Source: Oscillospiraceae bacterium
GTDB taxonomy: Bacteria; Bacillota; Clostridia; Oscillospirales; Ruminococcaceae
Direction: 5' to 3'
DNA: 5,013 bases
Assembly (NCBI GenBank): GCA_031285945.1
Contig: JAITVF010000224.1
Location: forward strand, 1 to 5,013
Shown here: positions 1 to 3,743 of the stretch, one piece after another
Layout of the letters: each line of letters begins with the position of its first letter
Numbering within the stretch: position 1 is the first letter of the stretch
Program-made: the position numbers and the translations under genes
Notes under the pieces: model-generated
The model's input: the letters and a program-made list of their open reading frames with translations, nothing else
Databases searched by the model: none
What the model was told of the DNA's origin: nothing

Positions 1-48
1 CCCTGCCTGCCGCCGGTCTTCGATTGTCTCGAAATACTTTTGTATCAT
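1..48 (-). CDS. Transposase N-terminus, probably ISAs1 family (partial, runs off window)
   Basis: Read leftward from an ATG at 48-46, the frame stays open to the window edge and gives MIQKYFETIEDRRQAG. The pattern of hydrophobic residues, then 'F..I.D.RQ', resembles the start of ISAs1/H-repeat transposases (DDE_Tnp_1-associated N-terminal domain), whose members begin with a short helix and an 'I.D.RQ..KV.H.L' motif. An AAAGGTG ribosome binding site lies at 64-58, 9 nt before the ATG. Only 16 residues are visible, so the DDE catalytic domain cannot be judged and the gene may be intact or decayed. The gene diverges from infC. The family call rests on recall of the N-terminal pattern; a different short protein start cannot be excluded. 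Confidence 0.5.
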   Translation of the reverse strand, partial: MIQKYFETIEDRRQAG

Positions 49-55
49 TAAATTC

Positions 56-87
56 AGCACCTTTGCTCCATTTGGTTATTAGGTGCT
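56..87 (-). promoter_or_regulatory. Hairpin covering the transposase ribosome binding site
   Basis: AGCACCT (56-62) and AGGTGCT (81-87) form a perfect 7-bp inverted repeat with an 18-nt loop, which can fold further through CC 68-69 with GG 74-75. In the leftward transcript the arm nearer the gene contains most of the AAAGGTG ribosome binding site (64-58), so folding would hide it. A TAAAAT hexamer (94-89, - strand) could be a -10 element starting transcripts near 82, inside the first arm, but no good -35 is visible. Such hairpins in other IS elements stop transposase translation from read-through RNA. Confidence 0.4.
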
Positions 88-138
88 AATTTTACACTAT
101 GTTTCATGCGTTCGCCCTGAAAAAGCTGGCCGGTTGTC

Positions 139-167
139 TTGACTTTTCCTCCGGTCTCTGCTACAAT
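139..167 (+). promoter_or_regulatory. Sigma-70/sigma-A promoter of the infC-rpmI-rplT operon
   Basis: The -35 element TTGACT (139-144) and -10 element TACAAT (162-167) each match the consensus at five of six positions and are separated by the optimal 17 nt. Transcription should start around 174-175, giving an untranslated leader of about 185 nt before infC. The -35 lies only about 20 bp right of the proposed insertion-sequence end, so the element stopped just short of disrupting the promoter. Confidence 0.87.
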
Positions 168-173
168 AACACT

Positions 174-336
174 CGAAAACAAAGTAGGGCGCGGTTTTTG
201 CGCCCTCACCCGTCGGCAGTGGAGCCGTGCGCGGTCAATACGAAACGCCTCCGGCTTTATAAGGCCGGGGCCGGGTTTTGTATAAGCGCGGGAATGTTTT
301 CGCGCTTTTTGTTTTGCGTCGTCACAAAACTGACCG
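174..336 (+). promoter_or_regulatory. L20-type autoregulatory leader with attenuation control
   Basis: In Firmicutes such as Bacillus subtilis, L20 binds the infC leader and causes premature termination, and this leader has the expected parts. Hairpin 1 is 186-192 with 200-206 (7 bp, 7-nt loop). A long irregular hairpin follows: 238-246 with 275-283 (9 bp, one G-U), then 247-249 with 269-271, a bulged T at 250, and 251-257 with 262-268. It has a 3-nt bulge at 272-274. An intrinsic terminator follows at 284-315. The 5' end CGAAAACA (174-181) is exactly complementary to TGTTTTCG (295-302), which lies in the terminator loop and 3' arm, so pairing would act as an antiterminator. CGGTCA (232-237) also complements TGACCG (331-336), and CAAAAC (325-330) complements GTTTTG (311-316). 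The pairings are read from sequence. L20 as ligand is inferred from the operon and family. The L20 binding site was not identified. Confidence 0.75.
284..315 (+). terminator. Attenuator terminator in the infC leader
   Basis: AAGCGCG (284-290) pairs perfectly with CGCGCTT (301-307). The stem can extend inward by two G-U pairs and one A-U pair to a 4-nt loop, and it is followed by a T-rich run TTTTTGTTTT (306-315). It lies between the promoter and infC with no upstream gene to end, so it is best explained as a conditional terminator. The competing pairing of 174-181 with 295-302 would remove the first base pairs of the 3' arm. Confidence 0.8.
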
Positions 337-344
337 GAATACAT

Positions 345-352
345 GGGAGGTG
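345..352 (+). promoter_or_regulatory. infC ribosome binding site that fixes the AUC start
   Basis: GGGAGGTG is strongly complementary to the 3' end of 16S rRNA, and its last base is 7 nt before the ATC at 360. No ATG, GTG or TTG in the infC frame sits at a suitable distance. CCTCC at 248-252, inside the long leader hairpin, is complementary to GGAGG at 346-350 and could mask the site when that hairpin is open; this is speculative. Confidence 0.85.
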
Positions 353-359
353 CTTTACA

Positions 360-890
360 ATCGCAAAAAAGGAGCAACTGATCAACGAGGAGATCAGGGA
401 GAAGGAAGTCAGGGTCGTTTCGGAAAACGGGGAGCAGATGGGAATTATGGCCACCTCAAGAGCTCTCGGAATCGCAATGGAGCGCAACCTCGACCTTGTC
501 CTGATCGCCCCTCAAGGCGTTCCGCCCGTCTGCCGCATCATGGATTTTGGCAAGCACAAGTTTGAACAGGCCAAGCGCGACAAGGAAGCGAAAAAGAACC
601 AGAAGATCGTCGAAACCAAAGAGATTCGCCTTTCTTTGAACATTGACCAGCACGACCTGGAGGTAAAGCTCAAAAACGCTATAAAGTTCCTCCAGGCAGG
701 CGACAAGGTCAAGGTTTCGATCCGTTTCCGCGGACGCCAGATCGCCCATCAGGATATGGGGGTCGCGCTTATGACCCGCGTCGGCGAGGAGCTTGCCGAG
801 CACGGCGCGGTTGAAAAGCTTCCCAAGGTCGAGGGCCGCAGCATGATCATGTTCATCTCCGCAAAAAAGACGGCGCCGCCCGTAAAATAG
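360..890 (+). CDS. infC: Translation initiation factor IF-3
   Basis: IF3 binds the 30S subunit, prevents premature joining of the 50S, and checks initiator tRNA and start-codon pairing. The product is 176 residues, normal for the family (about 170-180). The N-terminal domain (about 1-75) starts AKKEQLINEEIR and contains 'VCRIMDFGKHKFEQ'. A lysine-rich helical linker (about 70-88, 'AKRDKEAKKNQK') leads to the C-terminal domain (about 88-170), with 'KEIRLSLNIDQHDLEVK', 'FLQAGDKVKVSIRFRGRQ' and 'PKVEGRSMIMFISAKK'. The start is an ATC codon, chosen because the protein aligns from here and a strong ribosome binding site precedes it. IF3 genes characteristically use rare AUU/AUC/AUA starts, which IF3 itself discriminates against. 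It is the first gene of the operon under the leader attenuator. An upstream in-frame ATG at 99 is not used because it precedes the promoter. Confidence 0.97.
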   Translation: MAKKEQLINEEIREKEVRVVSENGEQMGIMATSRALGIAMERNLDLVLIAPQGVPPVCRIMDFGKHKFEQAKRDKEAKKNQKIVETKEIRLSLNIDQHDLEVKLKNAIKFLQAGDKVKVSIRFRGRQIAHQDMGVALMTRVGEELAEHGAVEKLPKVEGRSMIMFISAKKTAPPVK

Positions 891-1014
891 TTTCTCCTGT
901 AAAGATAAATTGCCACGCGTCAGGTTCCGATAGACCGCCAGGCCCGGTCGCGCCGGGGGAGAATGCCCTTCGCGGCGGGGGTTTTATGTACAATAACGAA
1001 GGAGGAGTCACAAT
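891..1014 (+). other. Structured infC-rpmI intergenic region
   Basis: This 124-nt gap is long for two co-transcribed genes. It contains a hairpin CCCGG (943-947) with CCGGG (953-957), flanked by CCGCC (935-939) complementary to GGCGG (974-978). An alternative fold pairs CGCCG (951-955) with CGGCG (973-977). CTCCT (894-898), just after the infC stop, is complementary to AGGAG (1003-1007) within the rpmI ribosome binding site. The four T after the GC-rich block (982-985) are too few for a convincing terminator. I see no coding sequence. A translational operator or RNA-processing site is possible but unproven. Confidence 0.35.
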
Positions 1015-1224
1015 ATGCCCAAGCTCAAAACCCATTCAGGCGCAAAAAAGCGCTTCGGCACGACAGGCACCGGCAAGATAAAGCGCTCCAGAGCCTATAA
1101 GCGCCACAACCTCAACGCCAGCGATTTTGGCAAAAGCTCAAAGCGTAAGCGCAGGCTGCGCAAGGGAACGCTGGCCGACGCGACAAACGTAAAGGCCTTA
1201 AAGCTGCTTATCCCTTATAAATAA
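1015..1224 (+). CDS. rpmI: 50S ribosomal protein L35 (bL35)
   Basis: L35 is a small, very basic protein of the large ribosomal subunit. The product is 69 residues, slightly longer than the usual 64-66. It carries the family signature near the N-terminus ([14 protein letters not shown], then [15 protein letters not shown]), the basic '[14 protein letters not shown]' block (about 41-53) and the typical end 'KALKLLIPY' followed by one extra lysine. The ATG has a GGAGGAG ribosome binding site at 1001-1007 with 7-nt spacing. It is the middle gene of the operon, 40 nt before rplT. Its ribosome binding site may pair with CTCCT just after infC, which would link its translation to intergenic RNA structure. 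No defects are seen. Confidence 0.97.
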   Translation: MPKLKTHSGAKKRFGTTGTGKIKRSRAYKRHNLNASDFGKSSKRKRRLRKGTLADATNVKALKLLIPYK

Positions 1225-1264
1225 CAACGCGCGACCGGCGTAGAAATATTGGAGGTAGTGAAAA

Positions 1265-1618
1265 ATGGCTCGCATTAAAAGAGCGATTATGACCCATAAA
1301 AGGAGAAAGAAGATCCTTCGCCTTGCAAAAGGCTATTATGGCTCCAAATCCAAGCATTTTAAGATGGCCAAACAGGCCGTTTACAAGTCCGGGCTTAAGG
1401 CCTATATCGGCCGCAAGCAGCGCAAGCGCAACTTCCGCTCCTTGTGGATCACCCGAATATCGGCGGGCTGCAAGCTCAACGGCATGAACTATTCAACCTT
1501 TATGAACGGCCTTAAAAAGGCTGGCGTAGATCTTAACCGCAAGATGCTGTCCGAGATCGCCATCAGCGACCCGGAGGCCTTCAGCGCCCTTACGGCTAAG
1601 GCGAAGGCCGCCCTTTAG
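1265..1618 (+). CDS. rplT: 50S ribosomal protein L20 (bL20), likely operon repressor
   Basis: L20 binds 23S rRNA directly and is needed for early 50S assembly. In bacteria it also represses its own operon by binding the mRNA. The product has 117 residues, within the usual 115-120. The basic, extended N-terminal half contains 'MARIKRAI', '[18 protein letters not shown]', '[36 protein letters not shown]' (in order, residues 1 to about 73). The globular C-terminal RNA-binding part includes '[42 protein letters not shown]'-type helices (about 76-117); the family's autoregulation maps to this half. The ATG has a GGAGGT ribosome binding site at 1251-1256, 8 nt upstream. It is the last gene before an intrinsic terminator and the presumed ligand source for the leader at 174-336. 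Confidence 0.98.
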   Translation: MARIKRAIMTHKRRKKILRLAKGYYGSKSKHFKMAKQAVYKSGLKAYIGRKQRKRNFRSLWITRISAGCKLNGMNYSTFMNGLKKAGVDLNRKMLSEIAISDPEAFSALTAKAKAAL

Positions 1619-1630
1619 ACCACATCCCCC

Positions 1631-1665
1631 GCGCCCGAGCCTTTATTGGAATCGGGCGCCTTCTG
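1631..1665 (+). terminator. Rho-independent terminator after rplT
   Basis: GCGCCCGA (1631-1638) pairs perfectly with TCGGGCGC (1652-1659) around a 13-nt loop, in which CC 1640-1641 can pair with GG 1648-1649. A modest T-rich tail, CTTCTGTT (1660-1667), follows. It begins 12 nt after the rplT stop. The weak tail may allow some read-through into the downstream methyltransferase-dprA-topA cluster, for which I found no convincing promoter. Confidence 0.78.
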
Positions 1666-1681
1666 TTAAATATCCCGCCGG

Positions 1682-1688
1682 GGAGGAG
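1682..1688 (+). promoter_or_regulatory. Ribosome binding site deciding the methyltransferase start
   Basis: GGAGGAG directly abuts an in-frame ATG at 1689, which leaves no usable spacing, but stands 9 nt before the ATG at 1698. The second ATG is therefore the likely start. Confidence 0.7.
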
Positions 1689-1697
1689 ATGGGCGGT

Positions 1698-2501
1698 ATG
1701 GCCGATGTTGTAACCTCAAGGCGCAATCCTCAGGTTATGCTGCTCGATTCTCTGCTGCGGCAGAAAAAAGCGAGGGAAGAGCGCGGCCTCTTTGTATTGG
1801 AGGGGGCTCGCCTCTGCCAGGACGCCTTTGAGGCGGGCGTTATTTTTGAGCTTGTTTTCGCTACAGAGCAAGCGCTTGGCCGCTATCCCGGGCTTTTGGC
1901 CATGTCGGAGGGCGCGGGAAAGACCGGTAAGCTTATACTCATTGGCGAAGGTCTGGCGGAGCGTGTGGCCGACACAGGCTCTACCCAGGGGGTATTTGCC
2001 GTTTGCAAGGCATTCTCGCCGCCTGAGTTTTTACCGTCTTGGGGTAAGAGGTATATCCTCCTGAGCGAGATACGCGATCCGGGAAATCTGGGCGCTATCC
2101 TGAGAACAGCCGCCGCCCTGGGAATGGACGGCGCGGTTATCTCGTGCTGCGCCGAGCTCTTCTCGCCAAGGGTGCTGCGGGCCTCCATGGGCGGAATATG
2201 GCGGCTCCCTGTTTATACCTTCGGCGATATTATGGCCCCGATCGCACTGCTTAAAAAGGCGGGCGTTCCGGTTTGCGCCGCCGCCCTGCGGGATGAGGCC
2301 GAGGGCGTAGGGGTTCTTTCGGGCCCCGAGGGCGCGGCGATCCTTGTGGGAAACGAGGGCGCAGGCCTCCCGCGGGAGCTGATCGAGTCCGCCGACAGAA
2401 TCGTAAGAATACCTATGGAAAAAGAGACCGAGTCCCTGGGCGCGGCAATGGCCGCGGGAATCCTGATGTGGGAGACAGCCCGGGAGGATCGATTGAGTTG
2501 A
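1698..2501 (+). CDS. TrmH/SpoU-family RNA 2'-O-methyltransferase
   Basis: SpoU-family enzymes transfer a methyl group from S-adenosylmethionine to ribose 2'-OH of rRNA or tRNA. The 267-residue product has the two-domain layout of 23S rRNA-type members. The N-terminal L30e-like substrate-binding domain (about 1-100) opens with 'SRRNPQVMLLDSLLRQKKAREERGLFVLEG'-type features at residues 7-36. The SPOUT domain (about 118-260) has motif 1 'IRDPGNLGAILRTAAALG' (125-142, with Asn130 and Arg136), motif 2 'AAILVGNEGAGL' (213-224) and motif 3 'RIPMEKETESLGAAMAA' (237-253). Motif 3 usually reads S-L-N; here Asn is Gly248. The exact nucleotide modified cannot be told from sequence. Related genes (for example ysgA in Bacillus) occur near rplT and pheST in Firmicutes. 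An extra three residues are possible if the ATG at 1689 is used. It lies 4 nt before dprA. Confidence 0.93.
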   Translation: MADVVTSRRNPQVMLLDSLLRQKKAREERGLFVLEGARLCQDAFEAGVIFELVFATEQALGRYPGLLAMSEGAGKTGKLILIGEGLAERVADTGSTQGVFAVCKAFSPPEFLPSWGKRYILLSEIRDPGNLGAILRTAAALGMDGAVISCCAELFSPRVLRASMGGIWRLPVYTFGDIMAPIALLKKAGVPVCAAALRDEAEGVGVLSGPEGAAILVGNEGAGLPRELIESADRIVRIPMEKETESLGAAMAAGILMWETAREDRLS

Positions 2502-2505
2502 GGAA

Positions 2506-3711
2506 GTGACGGCTTTGGGAGCGGCACCGGCGACAGACGCGGCGGAATGGATATGGTTTCAGCTCATGTTCGGGATCGGCACCCGCCGCTCCCACGTTCT
2601 TTTGGAATACTTTTCTTCCCCGGGGGATATACTCGAGGGGATAAAGCGCAAAAACCAGGTTCTTACAATGCTGCGCGAGGAGGAGCTGATCAGCTCCGAC
2701 CGTGTTATGGGGCAGGCTCTCGAGATACTCAGGCGCACCGGGCGCAAGGGCTGCGCTGTCGTAACGCCGGATCATCCCGATTATCCGCCCCTTTTAAAGA
2801 ATATCTTCGCCAGGCCTGCGGCACTCTATGTAAAGGGCGATCTTTCCTGCCTTAAGGACAGTCTGGTAATAGCTATGGTGGGAACAAGAAGCTACACCGA
2901 CTACGGCCGCGACGCCGCTAAGGCGCTCGCCTCGGCGCTTGCCGAAAACGGAGTTGCAGTGGTTAGCGGCCTTGCGAAGGGGATAGATTCGATTTGCCAC
3001 GAGGCGGCCCTTGGGGCGGGCGGGAAAAGCGTGGGGATACTTGGCTGCGGCATCGACGTAGATTATCCAAAAGGCAGCGCTCCTTTAAAGCGCGCGCTTT
3101 GCCAGAACGGCGCGGTGCTATCCGAGTACCCCTTAGGCTTTGAGCCGATGAAGGGCAACTTCCCAATGCGAAACCGCATAATCTCGGGAATGAGCCATGG
3201 CACCGTGGTGGTGGAGGCCGATATGAAGAGCGGCTCCATCATAACCGCTACCCACGCCTCCGAGCAGGGGCGGGAGGTTTTCGCGGTGCCGGGCAGCATT
3301 TTTTCCATCCGTGAGCAGGGGACCCACCGGCTCATCAAAGAGGGCGCCAAGCTTACCGAAAGCGCCGCCGATATACTCGAGGAATTTTCGGGCAGCCATT
3401 TTGCGGAGCTTATTCCGGCTAAGGGGCGCCGCGCGGGGGAAGACAGCTTCCTGGCCGTTAAGCAGCTCGCCCTGGAAACCGCCGCGCCTACTGACAAACC
3501 CCGCGAAAACAGCCCCGGCGATAAGCGGCTGCCGGAAGAAATCTCAGCGGCGGCGAGGGAGGTGCGCGGGCTAATGGGCCAGGAACCCGCGAGCTTTGAT
3601 TCGATAGCCGCCCGGTGCGACCTTGCCGCCGGGGATATACAGACAGCATTGACGGAACTGGAAATCTATGGTTTAATCAGGGGGTATCCGGGCCGCCGGT
3701 TCAGCCTGTAG
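2506..3711 (+). CDS. dprA: DNA processing protein DprA (Smf)
   Basis: DprA binds incoming single-stranded DNA during natural transformation, loads RecA on it and protects it; it is also widespread in species not known to be competent. The 401-residue product has an N-terminal helical domain (about 14-75, 'GIGTRRSHVLLEYFSSPGDI'). The Rossmann-like DprA fold (about 88-294) shows 'MVGTRSYTDYG' (124-134), 'VSGLAKGIDSICHEAAL' (153-169), 'GCGIDVDYP' (180-188), 'GNFPMRNRIISGMS' (217-230) and 'VVEADMKSGSIITATHA' (235-251). A charged, probably flexible linker (about 297-344) leads to the C-terminal winged-helix domain (about 345-401). 'GTHRLIKEGA' (272-281) has His where Asn is commoner. The start is uncertain: GTG 2506 is only 2 nt from GAGGAA-type pairing at 2500-2505, while TTG 2515 gives a better 9-nt spacing and a protein three residues shorter. 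topA follows after 32 nt, a common Firmicute pair. Confidence 0.95.
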   Translation: MTALGAAPATDAAEWIWFQLMFGIGTRRSHVLLEYFSSPGDILEGIKRKNQVLTMLREEELISSDRVMGQALEILRRTGRKGCAVVTPDHPDYPPLLKNIFARPAALYVKGDLSCLKDSLVIAMVGTRSYTDYGRDAAKALASALAENGVAVVSGLAKGIDSICHEAALGAGGKSVGILGCGIDVDYPKGSAPLKRALCQNGAVLSEYPLGFEPMKGNFPMRNRIISGMSHGTVVVEADMKSGSIITATHASEQGREVFAVPGSIFSIREQGTHRLIKEGAKLTESAADILEEFSGSHFAELIPAKGRRAGEDSFLAVKQLALETAAPTDKPRENSPGDKRLPEEISAAAREVRGLMGQEPASFDSIAARCDLAAGDIQTALTELEIYGLIRGYPGRRFSL

Positions 3712-3743
3712 TATAAACTCATTTACGGAGGAATCAACATCAT

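Larger units (their letters stand above)
1..119 (-). mobile_element. Probable end of an insertion sequence (one terminus only)
   Basis: The stretch holds the transposase start and its upstream region. It is AT-rich at about 30-100, unlike the GC-rich DNA to its right. Read on the - strand, the segment beginning at 119 starts CAGGGCGAACGC. Beginning with C fits what is known of ISAs1-family ends, and a boundary about 71 nt before the transposase ATG would be normal for an IS. If 119 is the true end, the adjacent AAAAAGCT (120-127) would be one copy of the 8-bp target duplication typical of the family. The other end lies outside the window, so the inverted repeat, the duplication and the exact boundary are inference. 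Confidence 0.33.

Noticed and set aside
56..93. Inverted repeat 56-87 as a terminator for an upstream + strand gene
   Set aside because: The loop is 18 nt, the following AATTTTA is a weak T tract, and no recognisable gene end is seen on the + strand in 1-51. The transposase reading on the - strand explains the repeat better.
99..359. In-frame upstream extension of infC from the ATG at 99
   Set aside because: The ATG lies before the promoter at 139-167, the extension runs through the leader hairpins and terminator, and its residues do not resemble IF3. The open frame is chance in a GC-rich leader.
935..985. GC-rich stems plus TTTT as an intrinsic terminator between infC and rpmI
   Set aside because: The stems are short with competing folds and only four T follow. 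A terminator here would cut two ribosomal proteins off from their operon promoter.
985..997. TACAAT at 989-994 as an internal promoter for rpmI, repeating the TACAATAAC seen at the infC promoter
   Set aside because: There is no -35-like hexamer at a suitable distance (966-972 reads CCCTTCG), and the hexamer sits only about 5 nt before the ribosome binding site.
1643..1671. TTATTG ... TTAAAT with 17-nt spacing as a promoter for the methyltransferase gene
   Set aside because: Both elements match the consensus poorly, and the -35 would lie in the terminator loop. It is possible but not supported.
3063..3497. Open frame of 144 codons on the - strand inside dprA
   Set aside because: It lies opposite the conserved DprA Rossmann-fold motifs. 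Its composition is that of a reverse-strand shadow in GC-rich DNA.
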